DNA of 64,000 nt, taken from positions 5,535,501-5,599,500 of the forward strand of contig NZ_CP011390.1 in assembly GCF_001644645.1 (NCBI RefSeq), given 5' to 3'. The notes beneath the pieces are model-generated. The model was not told the DNA's origin. It saw only the letters and a list, made by a program, of their open reading frames with translations, and searched no databases. Positions 18,102-28,154 of this stretch are shown here, in pieces. How positions within the stretch are numbered: position 1 is the first letter of the stretch; each line of letters starts with the position of its first letter. This stretch comes from Flavisolibacter tropicus. GTDB lineage: Bacteria; Bacteroidota; Bacteroidia; Chitinophagales; Chitinophagaceae. Position numbers and translations under genes: made by a program.

Positions 18102-18983
18102 ATGGCAAAAGCTTCTATCCCGGTTTATGACATCTGTTCCATTGATCAGCGTACACAAAAAGACTTGTTGATTGAGCGGTTTGGCTCTTACCTGGAGAAA
18201 CATTACCATAACCTGCATCGCCCACACCGTCATTCTTTTTATCACCTGGTATTATTTACAAAAGGGAAAGGCTCTCATACAATTGATTTTGAAAAGTTTC
18301 CTGTGCAACCTTACCAGATCTACTTTATGATTCCGGGACAGGTACATAGCTGGCATTTTGAAAGTAACGTTGATGGCTATATTGTTCATTTCAATGATGA
18401 ACTATTTACCACCTTCTTACAAAACAGCCATTATTTGGAGCGCTTCCCTTTCTTTCGAGGTAATAGTGCCGATAGTGTTTGTCTGCTGCCAATATTATCT
18501 CATAACCAGGTAGCAGACCTCTTTGAAACGATGCTGGAAGAGATGAAAGAGGGTAAAGAGCAGAATCTGGATGTTATAAGATTGAAGTTGCTGGAATTGT
18601 TTATAACAGTGGACCGTAACTGCCATTATAAAAATGTACGGCAAATACCACAACAAAAAATGCAGTTGCTAAGAAGTTTTCAGCATTTGATCGATAAGCA
18701 CTTCCGCACCATAAAGCTGCCAAAAGAGTATGCAGAACTTTTGTATGTAACGCCTAACCACTTGAACGCATTGTGCCAGGATCTGTTGGGTAAAACAGCA
18801 GGGGATCTGATTCGTGATCGTGTATTGTTGGAAGCCAAACGTTTGCTTACCAATGCAGATCTTACAGTTACTGAAATAGCTTATGATCTCAACTTTCAGG
18901 ACAATTCTTACTTCAACCGATTTTTTAAAAAGAATGTGGGAATTACGCCTGATGATTTTCGGAAAAACTTTATCAACCAATAA
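18102..18983 (+). CDS. AraC family transcriptional regulator
   Basis: This is a cytoplasmic transcription factor of 293 residues. The N-terminal half is a cupin-like ligand domain (HRPHRHSFYHLVLFTKGKGSH at about 39-59, then YQIYFMIPGQVHSW). The C-terminal roughly 100 residues form the double helix-turn-helix: KLPKEYAELLYVTPNHLNALC for the first, then LTNADLTVTEIAYDLNFQDN followed by SYFNRFFKKNVGITPDDFR for the second. Length and layout are standard. The DUF983 gene starts 10 bp after its stop and is probably co-transcribed. The effector is unknown. Confidence 0.9.
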   Translation: MAKASIPVYDICSIDQRTQKDLLIERFGSYLEKHYHNLHRPHRHSFYHLVLFTKGKGSHTIDFEKFPVQPYQIYFMIPGQVHSWHFESNVDGYIVHFNDELFTTFLQNSHYLERFPFFRGNSADSVCLLPILSHNQVADLFETMLEEMKEGKEQNLDVIRLKLLELFITVDRNCHYKNVRQIPQQKMQLLRSFQHLIDKHFRTIKLPKEYAELLYVTPNHLNALCQDLLGKTAGDLIRDRVLLEAKRLLTNADLTVTEIAYDLNFQDNSYFNRFFKKNVGITPDDFRKNFINQ

Positions 18984-18993
18984 ATACTTACCT

Positions 18994-19458
18994 ATGTGTG
19001 CGCAATATAAGACTAATGAGAAGCCCGGACTCTTACTTAGTGTTTTAAAATGTAAGTGTACCCGCTGTCGTAGAGGGGATATGTACCAAACGGCTAATCC
19101 CTACGATTTAAAGAACTTCATGAAGATGAATGAACGTTGCCCTGTTTGTGGACAACTGTTAGATTTGGAACCTGGCTTTTATTATGGTACCAATATGATC
19201 AGTTATGCATTGGCCTTTTTAATGAGTATAGCTAGCTTTTTCCTTTGGTGGGCCATTATTGGGTTTAGTTTTGAAGACAACCGGCTTTTCTGGTGGATTG
19301 GCATTAACGCTTTTCTTTTAATAGCCCTTCAACCGCCGTTAATGCGTATATCCCGTACTGTTTGGCTGGCTTTCTTTGTACGCTATAGCCCAAAGTGGAT
19401 GGAAGGAGATGTAGTAGCAGTAGAACGTATCAACAAAGAACAAATGGCTAACTGGTAG
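18994..19458 (+). CDS. DUF983 family membrane protein with Cys pairs
   Basis: This has 154 residues from ATG 18994 (MCAQYKTNEK). The N-terminal cytoplasmic part carries two Cys pairs (CKCTRC near 20-25 and CPVCG near 50-54) in a zinc-ribbon-like spacing. Two transmembrane helices follow (about 68-92 and 99-118), then a conserved FVRYSPKWMEGD tail. This is the DUF983 arrangement, whose function is not established; some family members lie near cytochrome oxidase genes. Here the gene follows an AraC regulator by 10 bp, and a strong bidirectional terminator closes the unit at 19563. Confidence 0.82.
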   Translation: MCAQYKTNEKPGLLLSVLKCKCTRCRRGDMYQTANPYDLKNFMKMNERCPVCGQLLDLEPGFYYGTNMISYALAFLMSIASFFLWWAIIGFSFEDNRLFWWIGINAFLLIALQPPLMRISRTVWLAFFVRYSPKWMEGDVVAVERINKEQMANW

Positions 19459-19562
19459 TGCAGAGGCTTTACATTGCTAAGTGCTATTAAAACAGAAGCT
19501 TCAAGATATAAATTCCAAATATGGTGTTTGTTCTTGTACGTACTAAAAAGGGGAATACAAAT

Positions 19563-19602
19563 AAAAAGCACAAGTATAAAGTATACTTGTGCTTTTTATT
19601 TG
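19563..19602. terminator. Bidirectional intrinsic terminator
   Basis: A perfect 16-bp stem (AAAAAGCACAAGTATA and its complement) with a three-base loop has A/T tracts on both sides. It separates the convergent DUF983 and PhnB-like genes. Confidence 0.93.
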
Positions 19603-19627
19603 TTAGTCTGTTTGTATAAGAGATTGC

Positions 19628-20065
19628 TTACTTCTGCTGGTTATAATCGTAATTAACCATCCAGTTGATTCCAAACTTATCGGTAAACATGCCAAAGAAG
19701 GCACCCCAGAAAGTTTTTTCCAATGGCATTTTTACCTGGCCACCAGCTGATAAACCATTAAATATTCTTGTAGCATCTTCCTCGCTTTCAGCATTAATAG
19801 AAAGCTGGATATTGTTACCTTCCACGGTGTGCTTGGCCCAATCGCCGCCAACATCACTGCCCATCAATACGGTTTCCTTACTTATGGGTAGGGAAATGTG
19901 CATGATCAAGTTGCCATCTATTTGGCTGGCATGCTCTCCCTCAGAAGGTGGCATGTCTTTATAGCGTCCTACATATGGAAACTCTCCGCCAAAAACGGAT
20001 TTGTAGAAGTTAAATGCTTCTTCACAATTTCCTTTGAAATTGAGATAAGGATTGATTTGTGGCAT
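19628..20065 (-). CDS. PhnB-like VOC-fold protein
   Basis: This has 145 residues with the PhnB/glyoxalase-like opening MPQINPYLNFKGNCEEAFNF and the paired VOC motif YKSVFGG. GDWAKHTVEGNNIQLSI and the C-terminal WGAFFGMFTDKFGINWMVNY are characteristic of the PhnB branch (PF06983). Despite the old name 3-demethylubiquinone methyltransferase, members of this branch have no proven methyltransferase activity, and their substrate is generally unknown. It is cytoplasmic and monocistronic, ending at a shared terminator. Confidence 0.88.
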   Translation of the reverse strand: MPQINPYLNFKGNCEEAFNFYKSVFGGEFPYVGRYKDMPPSEGEHASQIDGNLIMHISLPISKETVLMGSDVGGDWAKHTVEGNNIQLSINAESEEDATRIFNGLSAGGQVKMPLEKTFWGAFFGMFTDKFGINWMVNYDYNQQK

Positions 20066-20416
20066 TGTTGTTTGGTTTTAAAAGTGGATGAAGGTAAGAC
20101 TTCATTTATTACTTGACTTTCTTTTTAAGCTCGTTTTTTTACTACATTAAGAGCAGGTAAAATTTACTATGTAATTGATATTTTAATCAAGATTTTCGTT
20201 TTTTTCTGGCCAACATACGATGATATCTGCTTTTGAGTATCTGCTGCATTATTATACAGAATAGTTACTAACTTATGAATATGATGGGTTAGGTAATTGT
20301 GAATATCGAAGCAGAGAGATTGCATTCTCGAGTTGCATTTCTAAGTACTTTAGCCGGCTAATAAAGTTGCCTAGACGATAAGGGTAACTTGCACCAATTT
20401 CCAAAAGCACAAAATT
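20066..20416. other. Divergent intergenic region before the first GH92 gene
   Basis: This 351-bp AT-rich region lies between divergent genes. I see no gene, terminator or recognisable RNA in it. It should contain the promoters of the PhnB-like and GH92 genes. Confidence 0.5.
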
Positions 20417-22738
20417 ATGAAGGTGAGAGGCGCTTTGTTGTTAACAGCGTTAAGTATGAGTCTAATGGCCAGTTGGGCGCAAAAGAAAACAGCCAATTGG
20501 ATACAATATGTTAACCCATTAATTGGTACCGAAAAGATGGGGCACACTTATCCTGGCGCCACCGTTCCTTTTGGAGCGGTTCAGTTAAGTCCAGATACCG
20601 ATACCATTCCATACGCCGTTAATGGTAAGTACAATCCGGATGTTTATAAGTATTGTGCTGGCTACCAATATACAGATCCAACTATTGTTGGATTTAGCCA
20701 TACACATTTTAGCGGTACGGGCCATTCTGACTTAGGCGACTTTCTTATTATGCCAACTGTGGGCAACCTGCAACTGAATCCTGGCACTGCCGCTGCTCCG
20801 GAAACAGGTTATCGCTCAAGGTTCTCTCATCAAACTGAAGTGGCAGAACCCAACTATTATAAGGTGAAGTTGGAGGATGATAACATTCTGGCTGAACTTA
20901 CTACAACTACTCGTGTAGGTTTTCATCAATATACCTTCCCAAAAACAGACCAGGCGCATATTATCCTTGATCTGATGCATGGCATTTATAACTACGATGA
21001 TAAAAATGCCTGGACCTACTTACGTATTGAAAATGACACATTGGTTACCGGCTACCGTCAAACGATTGGATGGGCGCGTACACGTACTGTGTATTTTGCT
21101 ATGACCTTCTCCAAGCCGTTTGTGTCTTATGGTAATAATGACTTTTCGGCAAAGCAACCGTATAGAGGTTTCTGGGGACGATTTGATCAGCGCCACAACT
21201 TTCCTGAGATAGCTGGCAAGCAGCTGCGCGCCTATTTTAATTTTAAAACAGAAGAAGGTGAGGCCATTAAAGTAAAATTTGCGCTTTCGCCGGTTAGTAC
21301 TGCCAATGCCTTAGAGAACTTACGAAGAGAGATTCCTAATTGGAACTTTAACCAGGTAAAACAACAAGGGCAAGATCTGTGGAATATGGAGCTCGGAAAG
21401 GTAGATGTGAAACTGGCAGATAAAGGCGATATGATCAATTTCTACACAGCCTTGTATCATTCGTTTTTATCTCCGACAGTTTATATGGATGTGAATGGTG
21501 ATTATAAAGGTTTGGACCAGAACAGGCACCAAGCAAAAGGATTTACAAATTATACCACTTTCTCCTTGTGGGATACTTATCGTGCCTTGCATCCGTTGTT
21601 TAACATCGTGCAGCCTAAACGTAATCGCGATATGATCCAATCTATGCTAGCGCATCAGGAGCAAAGTGCCGAACATATGTTGCCGATCTGGTCGCACTAT
21701 GCCAATGAGAACTGGTGTATGAGCGGCTATCATAGTGTGTCTGTGATTGCTGATGCTGCCATTAAAGGGAATGTGGGTTATGATTTAAGCAAAGCTTTAG
21801 ATGCTTGTGTACAAACAGCCAGAACCAATTACTTTGATGCATTAGGTGAGTATCGTAGGTTGGGTTATGTACCAGAAGATAAAAGAAGAGGAATTTCCGT
21901 TTCTACTACCTTAGAGTTTGCCTATGATGATTGGTGTATAGCGCAACTGGCTAAAAAGCTAAAGCGGAATGATATCTATGATGAGTTTATAAAGCGTTCA
22001 GCTAATTGGCGAAATGTATATGATTCTTCTATCGGTTATATGCGTCCAAAATTAAGCGATGGCAGTTTCCGTAAAGAGTTTGATGTACTATCTACCAACA
22101 ACCAGGGTTTTATAGAAGGTAATGCCTGGAACTTTAGCTTATATGTGCCGCACGATCCTAAAGGCTTGATCAATGCAATGGGAGGTAACGAACGATTCAT
22201 TCCACATCTGGACTCTTTATTCACCATGCACCTGCCGGATCAATTCTTTGAAGAAACAGAAGACATTACTCGGGATGGTATCATTGGTAATTATGTACAT
22301 GGCAATGAACCGTCCCACCATGTAGCATATCTGTACAATTTTACCAATCAGCCTTGGAAGACACAAGAGCGGGTGCGTATGATATTAAAGAAGCAGTACC
22401 GCCCAGCGCCAGATGGCCTTGGCGGTAACGATGACTGTGGTCAAATGAGTGCCTGGTACATCTTTAGTTCGATGGGTTTTTATCCGGTAACGCCTGGTTC
22501 AGATCAATACCAGTTGGGTAGCCCGGCTGTATCACAAGCAACCATTAAACTGGAGAATGGAAAAACGTTTTCCATTCAAGCCATCAATCAAAGCGAGAAG
22601 AATGTATATGTGGAGAAGGTATTGCTGAATGGAAAGCCGTTAAATAGGACTTATCTCACGCATACTGATCTGATGAATGGAGGTAGTTTGGTTTTCTATA
22701 TGTCGCCAAGTCCAGTTACGCTAGCTAAGGTTAAATAG
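20417..22738 (+). CDS. GH92 family alpha-mannosidase (copy 1)
   Basis: This is a calcium-dependent, inverting exo-alpha-mannosidase that trims mannose from yeast mannan or host N-glycans in characterised members. It has 773 residues with a signal peptide (1-21, ending SWAQ). The N-terminal beta-sandwich begins YVNPLIGTEKMGHTYPGATV, and the (alpha/alpha)6 domain occupies the C-terminal two thirds. The likely acid is Glu567 in EGNAWNF and the likely base is Asp673 in GGNDDCGQMSAWY, placed by spacing relative to studied GH92 enzymes. HGNEPSHH near 628-635 is the usual form of the substrate-site motif. A SNF2 helicase gene starts 8 bp after the stop and a second GH92 follows. No SusC/SusD pair is in view. 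Confidence 0.9.
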   Translation: MKVRGALLLTALSMSLMASWAQKKTANWIQYVNPLIGTEKMGHTYPGATVPFGAVQLSPDTDTIPYAVNGKYNPDVYKYCAGYQYTDPTIVGFSHTHFSGTGHSDLGDFLIMPTVGNLQLNPGTAAAPETGYRSRFSHQTEVAEPNYYKVKLEDDNILAELTTTTRVGFHQYTFPKTDQAHIILDLMHGIYNYDDKNAWTYLRIENDTLVTGYRQTIGWARTRTVYFAMTFSKPFVSYGNNDFSAKQPYRGFWGRFDQRHNFPEIAGKQLRAYFNFKTEEGEAIKVKFALSPVSTANALENLRREIPNWNFNQVKQQGQDLWNMELGKVDVKLADKGDMINFYTALYHSFLSPTVYMDVNGDYKGLDQNRHQAKGFTNYTTFSLWDTYRALHPLFNIVQPKRNRDMIQSMLAHQEQSAEHMLPIWSHYANENWCMSGYHSVSVIADAAIKGNVGYDLSKALDACVQTARTNYFDALGEYRRLGYVPEDKRRGISVSTTLEFAYDDWCIAQLAKKLKRNDIYDEFIKRSANWRNVYDSSIGYMRPKLSDGSFRKEFDVLSTNNQGFIEGNAWNFSLYVPHDPKGLINAMGGNERFIPHLDSLFTMHLPDQFFEETEDITRDGIIGNYVHGNEPSHHVAYLYNFTNQPWKTQERVRMILKKQYRPAPDGLGGNDDCGQMSAWYIFSSMGFYPVTPGSDQYQLGSPAVSQATIKLENGKTFSIQAINQSEKNVYVEKVLLNGKPLNRTYLTHTDLMNGGSLVFYMSPSPVTLAKVK

Positions 22739-22746
22739 AAGTAGCT

Positions 22747-25653
22747 ATGTACAACTCGATTACAGAAGTGAAGGAATTGCTTCTGCTCAACAAGCAACAG
22801 GTGCCCTCAATACTGGGGACAGCCATGGTCGATGGGGCATTGATTGTTGTGTTTCGGCAGTATCGTTTTCACAAACAACTAAGTATTGAGTTGTACCAGG
22901 CTTCTTTTACCCAAGCAGGGAAAGTAAAGAACCCATTAGTATTGGTTTCACCGTTAGATCAGATCTGGAAACGGGAGGATGCTAAAGAATTAAAGTTCTT
23001 TTCAGCAATCAGTCGTTTTCAGAACCATCCCACTATGGTTCGGTCGGCGGCTGATCTGGATGCTTTGAAAGCGGTAATGGAAAACCCACTTTCCTTACGT
23101 TGCTTTTATCATAACACCGAGTTCTCAGAGAATATTGTGGCAGGCTCGTTGAAGGTGGTTGTAATAGGCGATACAATCAATAATGCTACACTATGGGTAA
23201 ATAAAACGGCTTCAGACTATACACTTCACCTGCAGCTAACTGTTAATGAGGAACAGTTGGAGTGGAAAGATGTAGAAGTAAAGTATGACTACTTTATCAT
23301 TCATAATGAGCAATTGCATTTGCTTGGAAACCTCACACTTCTAAATCTTGTTCAGTTTTTTAAACCGTATAGAAATGGGATGACCATTCCTGCAAGTCAG
23401 TTTGCAACCTTTCAAAAAGAAGTACTTGCCAAGTTAGAGGACAAGGTGACGGTTACCTACACTTATATCCAAGCTGCAACGGACGAGCAGCAGTTAGAAA
23501 GTGATATTCATGGTGCTATAGAGAAATATATCTATTTGTCTGACCTGGAGCCTTATGTTATAATTAATCCAGTAGTGCGTTATGGACAGGTAGATATACC
23601 TGTTCTTTCTAAAAGACAGATCTATATAACATCTACCAATGGTGAGCAGCTCTTAGTGCAGCGAAATGAAGAGTCGGAAGCCAAGTTTACAGCTCTTTTA
23701 ATCAGGCAACATCCAGCGCTTTGGGACCAATTGGAACATGACTTGCCTTACTTCTACCTGAATCGAGAACAGTTCCTGAACGAGAATTGGTTCCTGCAGG
23801 CCTTTGAGGAGTGGAAACAGCATGGCATAACGATACTTGGCTTCAATCAATTAAAGCGAAATAATCTCAATAGCAACAAGGCTACTATAACTATTAAGGT
23901 AATCAGTGGACTCAATTGGTTCAATACAGAGGTGGATGTGCGTTTTGGAAAGAATAAAGCACGCTTAAAACAATTGCAGCAGGCCGTTAGGAACAAGAGT
24001 AAGTTTGTTCGCTTAGATGATGGTACGCTGGGCATACTGCCACAGGAGTGGTTGGATAGATTAACGGCTTATTTAAATGCTGGCCAAATACACGAAGAAC
24101 AAATCCAAACGCCTAAAATAGCATTTGCCTCTATTTCAGAATTGTATGAAAATCAAATGCTGACGCAAGAGGTTCAAAATGAGCTGGAGTTATATGCAGT
24201 GAAGCTTAAAGAACCAGCTACTATCAATGACGTTGACGTGCCCGGATGCTTACATGCCACACTCAGGCCATATCAGTTAGAAGGGCTCCGTTGGCTGAAC
24301 TTTCTGGATGACCATAATTTTGGTGGCTGCCTGGCAGATGACATGGGGCTGGGCAAGTCCATTCAGATCATCGCTTTTATATTATTACAACGACAAAAAG
24401 TAGCGCGTAACATCAATTTATTAGTGGTACCAACATCGCTGCTCTTTAACTGGCAGGTTGAATTGGAAAAGTTTGCACCTTCTATTAAAGTCTATACATT
24501 GTATGGTGCAAACCGGTCAGTTAATCACAAACGCTTTGAAGATTGTGAGGTGGTGCTGACCTCTTATGGAACGTTGCTATCGGATGTTGTGCTTTTACGG
24601 AAATTTACATTCAACTATATCTTCTTAGACGAGTCGCAAAATATTAAGAATGTAGAATCCCAGCGTTACCAGGCGGTTTCTTTGCTGCAATCGAGGAATA
24701 AGATTGTTATTACAGGTACGCCTATTGAGAACAATACGTTCGACCTGTACTCACAACTTTCATTTGCCTGCCCGGGACTGTTAGGTAACAAACAGTATTT
24801 TAGAGATACCTATGCCATTCCAATAGATCGATTCAAAGAAAGCAAGCGGGCACAAGAGTTACAGAGGAAAGTAGCACCTTTTATTTTGCGCCGCACCAAG
24901 CAGCAGGTAGCAGCTGATTTGCCAGAGAAAACAGAAGTGGAATTGTATTGTCCAATGGACGCAGAACAACGTAATATCTATGAGGCGTATGAAAAAGAGT
25001 TTCGCGAGTTTATTTCAGCGCAGGATGGTGATGAGATCAAGAAGAATTCCATGCATGTATTAAGAGGATTGACCCGTTTAAGGCAGATCTGCAATTCGCC
25101 ATTATTATTGGGCGAAGAAAAATTGAATAGTGATGGCTCTTCAAAAATTGAAACACTGGTAGAGCAAATTGAAACAAAAGCACCCCAACATAAGATCCTT
25201 GTCTTCTCTCAGTTTGTAAGCATGCTAAACCTGGTACGTAAGGAACTGTTGGCACGCGGGATTGGCTTTGAATATCTTACCGGTAGTACGAAGGACCGGC
25301 AAGCAGTAGTAGAGAACTTTCAAAAAAATGAAGATGTCCGTGTATTCCTGATTAGCCTGAAGGCCGGAGGGGTTGGGCTTAATTTGACAGCTGCTGATTA
25401 TGTATACCTGGTAGATCCATGGTGGAATCCTGCCGTTGAAAACCAAGCCATTGATCGCACATATAGGATTGGGCAGCACAAAAATGTAATGGCCATACGA
25501 CTGATTTGTCCTGACACTATAGAGGAAAAGATTCAGAAGCTACAAGCAACAAAGAAGGAAATGACGGCAGAAGTTATCAAGTCAGACGAGGGATTCCTGC
25601 AATCGCTCAGTAAAACAGATTTGCTTTATTTGTTGAATACCGCAAAAGAATAA
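22747..25653 (+). CDS. SNF2-family DEAD/DEAH-box helicase
   Basis: This is an ATP-dependent DNA translocase or remodeller of the bacterial SNF2/Rad54-like family, 968 residues. The helicase core is complete: Walker A in DDMGLGKSIQ (531-540), the DEAH-box variant DESQ (628-631), ITGTPIENN motif III, then the C-terminal lobe with LISLKAGGVGLNLTAADYV, WWNPAVENQAIDRTYRIGQ and a brace-like end. The N-terminal roughly 500 residues are a family-specific region with no zinc-binding SWIM Cys/His motif that I can see. It is wedged between two GH92 genes, 8 bp after the first, so it is probably co-transcribed with it. A functional link to mannan degradation is not obvious. Confidence 0.9.
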   Translation: MYNSITEVKELLLLNKQQVPSILGTAMVDGALIVVFRQYRFHKQLSIELYQASFTQAGKVKNPLVLVSPLDQIWKREDAKELKFFSAISRFQNHPTMVRSAADLDALKAVMENPLSLRCFYHNTEFSENIVAGSLKVVVIGDTINNATLWVNKTASDYTLHLQLTVNEEQLEWKDVEVKYDYFIIHNEQLHLLGNLTLLNLVQFFKPYRNGMTIPASQFATFQKEVLAKLEDKVTVTYTYIQAATDEQQLESDIHGAIEKYIYLSDLEPYVIINPVVRYGQVDIPVLSKRQIYITSTNGEQLLVQRNEESEAKFTALLIRQHPALWDQLEHDLPYFYLNREQFLNENWFLQAFEEWKQHGITILGFNQLKRNNLNSNKATITIKVISGLNWFNTEVDVRFGKNKARLKQLQQAVRNKSKFVRLDDGTLGILPQEWLDRLTAYLNAGQIHEEQIQTPKIAFASISELYENQMLTQEVQNELELYAVKLKEPATINDVDVPGCLHATLRPYQLEGLRWLNFLDDHNFGGCLADDMGLGKSIQIIAFILLQRQKVARNINLLVVPTSLLFNWQVELEKFAPSIKVYTLYGANRSVNHKRFEDCEVVLTSYGTLLSDVVLLRKFTFNYIFLDESQNIKNVESQRYQAVSLLQSRNKIVITGTPIENNTFDLYSQLSFACPGLLGNKQYFRDTYAIPIDRFKESKRAQELQRKVAPFILRRTKQQVAADLPEKTEVELYCPMDAEQRNIYEAYEKEFREFISAQDGDEIKKNSMHVLRGLTRLRQICNSPLLLGEEKLNSDGSSKIETLVEQIETKAPQHKILVFSQFVSMLNLVRKELLARGIGFEYLTGSTKDRQAVVENFQKNEDVRVFLISLKAGGVGLNLTAADYVYLVDPWWNPAVENQAIDRTYRIGQHKNVMAIRLICPDTIEEKIQKLQATKKEMTAEVIKSDEGFLQSLSKTDLLYLLNTAKE

Positions 25654-25661
25654 TTAGATTA

Positions 25662-25688
25662 CGATATAGCCCGGCTATCGTATTTTTA
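25662..25688 (+). terminator. Possible hairpin terminator before the second GH92 gene
   Basis: A TAGCC/GGCTA stem with flanking CGA/TCG pairing and a bulge is followed by TATTTTTA. It lies directly after the helicase stop. The loop is only one base in the simplest fold, so the call is weak. Confidence 0.35.
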
Positions 25689-25706
25689 TAATGACACAAA
25701 CCACAC

Positions 25707-28016
25707 ATGAAAAAGCTATTGTTTTTAACCGTTGCACTATGTAGTTTAAATACATTGTTTGCTCAAATGATAACGAAAGTAAATGATCCTGTAGAATGGA
25801 TCAACCCTTTAATGGGTACGGACTCCAAGCCTTCTTTATCAAACGGTAATACTTATCCCGCTATTGCAGTGCCTTGGGGCATGAACTTCTGGACTCCGCA
25901 AACAGGTAACATGGGCAATGGTTGGGCTTATACCTATGCATCAGATAAGATCAGGGGATTTAAGCAAACCCATCAACCTTCTCCTTGGATGAACGATTAC
26001 GGACAGTTTGCTATCATGCCAGTAACTGGTAAGTTGCGTTTCCGGGAAAACGATCGAGCTAGTTGGTTTTCACATAAGGCTGAAGTGTCTAAACCCTATT
26101 ACTATAGTGTATACTTAGCCGATCATGATGTGACAACTGAAATCACTCCCACAGAAAGAGCTGCCCAGTTTCGGTTTACATTTCCTAAAAGTGATAGTGC
26201 TTTTATTGTCATCGACGCTTTTGATAAAGGTTCATATGTAAAGATCCTTCCTGAACAAAAAAAGATCATCGGTTATACGACACGCAATAGCGGTGGTGTG
26301 CCGCAAAACTTTAAAAACTACTTTGTTATCTATATTGATAAGCCTTTCACGCAAGCTAATACTTGGCGCGACAGTACAATGCTGCTTGACTCAATAGAAA
26401 CTACCGCTGCTCATGCTGGTGCTGTTGTAGGCTTTAAAACTGTAAAAGGCGAGAAGGTGCAGTTAAAAGTTGCTTCTTCCTTTATCAGCTTTGAACAGGC
26501 CGAATTGAATTTAAATAGCGAGCTAGGTAAGGATGCATTTGATGTAACAAAGGCTAAAGCTAAAGCAGCCTGGAACAAACAGTTGAATAAAATACTGGTA
26601 GAGGGAGGAACGATAGATGAAGTACGTACCTTCTATTCATGTATGTATCGTACGTTACAGTTCCCACAAAAGCATTACGAAGTAGATAAGTCAGGCAAAA
26701 TAGTACACTATAGTCCTTATAATGGGCAAGTGCTGCCAGGTTATATGTTTGCGGGAACAGGTTTCTGGGATACATTTCGTGCACTGTATCCTTTTTTGAA
26801 TTTTGTTTATCCATCAATCAATCGTGAAATGCAGGAAGGATTGGTGAATGATTATAAAGAAGGTGGCTTTTTGCCCGAGTGGTCTAGTCCTGGTTTTAGA
26901 AATGTAATGGTAGGAAATAACTCTGCTTCTGTGGTAGCAGATGCTTACCTGAAAGGCTTACGCGGATATGATATCAATACTTTGTACCAGGCACTGTTAC
27001 ATGGCGCAAATAACGAAGGACCCTTAACCGCTGTTGGTAGGAAAGGAGTAAGCTTTTATAACGATCTGGGTTATGTTCCCTATGACGTGGGTATTAATGA
27101 AAGCGCTGCCCGTACGCTGGAATATGCCTATGACGATTTTACTATTTATCAATTGGCAAAAGCATTGAAGCGCCCGCAAGCCGAAATTGAATTGTATGCA
27201 CGTCGCAGTCAAAACTACCGCAAGCTCTTTGATGCAGAAAACAAACTGATGCGCGGGCGTAACAAAGACGGTTCTTTCCAGTCGCCATTTAATCCATTCA
27301 AGTGGGGCGATGCATTTACAGAGGGTAATTCTTGGCATTACTCCTGGAGTGTATTTCATGATATAGAAGGACTGAAACAATTAATGGGAGGTAATGACCA
27401 GTTTGTACGAATGCTGGACTCTGTATTTACAATGCCTCCTGTGTTTGATGAAAGTTATTATCGTGGCGTGATCCATGAAATCCGCGAAATGCAGATCATG
27501 AATATGGGCCAATATGCACATGGTAACCAACCCATACAGCACATGATCTATCTTTATAACTATGCTGGACAGCCTTGGAAAGCCCAATACTGGATACGAC
27601 GCGTCATGGAGCAGCTATATAAAGCCACACCTGATGGTTATTGTGGTGATGAAGACAATGGGCAAACGTCTGCTTGGTATGTATTTTCTGCAATGGGTTT
27701 TTACCCTGTATGTCCGGGTACCGATCAATATGTATTGGGTACGCCCTTATTTAAGAAAATGACCATTGCTTTGGATAATGGGAAAACGCTTGTGATTCAG
27801 GCACCGGAAAGTAGTGCAGAGAACAAGTATGTTCAGGAACTGCGGTTTAATGGTAAGGCGTATGATAAGAACTATGTTAACCATTTTGAATTGCTTAAAG
27901 GCGGGGTCCTGAATTTTTCTATGGGGGCAATGCCAAATAAGGCCAGAGGTGCAAAGGCAAATGCTTTTCCTTATTCGTTTTCAGTGGAGCAGAAGATTCC
28001 TCAGTCAAAGCCATAA
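25707..28016 (+). CDS. GH92 family glycoside hydrolase (copy 2)
   Basis: This has 769 residues with a signal peptide (1-19, ending LFAQ) and the GH92 two-domain fold, starting EWINPLMGTDSKPSLSNGNT. The presumed acid is Glu539 in EGNSWHY and the base pair is Asp648/Asp650 in GDEDNGQTSAWY, with spacings of 109 and 111 residues that match studied members. The substrate-site motif reads HGNQPIQH instead of HGNEPSHH, so linkage or leaving-group preference probably differs from copy 1; this is an inference. The two copies are clearly diverged paralogues rather than a recent duplication. A terminator follows at 28081. Confidence 0.88.
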   Translation: MKKLLFLTVALCSLNTLFAQMITKVNDPVEWINPLMGTDSKPSLSNGNTYPAIAVPWGMNFWTPQTGNMGNGWAYTYASDKIRGFKQTHQPSPWMNDYGQFAIMPVTGKLRFRENDRASWFSHKAEVSKPYYYSVYLADHDVTTEITPTERAAQFRFTFPKSDSAFIVIDAFDKGSYVKILPEQKKIIGYTTRNSGGVPQNFKNYFVIYIDKPFTQANTWRDSTMLLDSIETTAAHAGAVVGFKTVKGEKVQLKVASSFISFEQAELNLNSELGKDAFDVTKAKAKAAWNKQLNKILVEGGTIDEVRTFYSCMYRTLQFPQKHYEVDKSGKIVHYSPYNGQVLPGYMFAGTGFWDTFRALYPFLNFVYPSINREMQEGLVNDYKEGGFLPEWSSPGFRNVMVGNNSASVVADAYLKGLRGYDINTLYQALLHGANNEGPLTAVGRKGVSFYNDLGYVPYDVGINESAARTLEYAYDDFTIYQLAKALKRPQAEIELYARRSQNYRKLFDAENKLMRGRNKDGSFQSPFNPFKWGDAFTEGNSWHYSWSVFHDIEGLKQLMGGNDQFVRMLDSVFTMPPVFDESYYRGVIHEIREMQIMNMGQYAHGNQPIQHMIYLYNYAGQPWKAQYWIRRVMEQLYKATPDGYCGDEDNGQTSAWYVFSAMGFYPVCPGTDQYVLGTPLFKKMTIALDNGKTLVIQAPESSAENKYVQELRFNGKAYDKNYVNHFELLKGGVLNFSMGAMPNKARGAKANAFPYSFSVEQKIPQSKP

Positions 28017-28080
28017 GATTTAACCATTGGCCTGACCAGAGTGTATTAAAAACCCAATAGGCACCGATTCTAAAGTATAC

Positions 28081-28110
28081 AGAGCAGCCATTAGTGGCTG
28101 CTCTCTTTTG
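28081..28110. terminator. Intrinsic terminator
   Basis: A perfect 10-bp stem (AGAGCAGCCA paired with TGGCTGCTCT) has a TTAG loop followed by CTTTTG. It lies between the convergent GH92 and hemolysin III-type genes. Confidence 0.88.
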
Positions 28111-28154
28111 TAATCGAGTCTGAGTTTTTGTTACTTAATTGCAATTACAACCAG

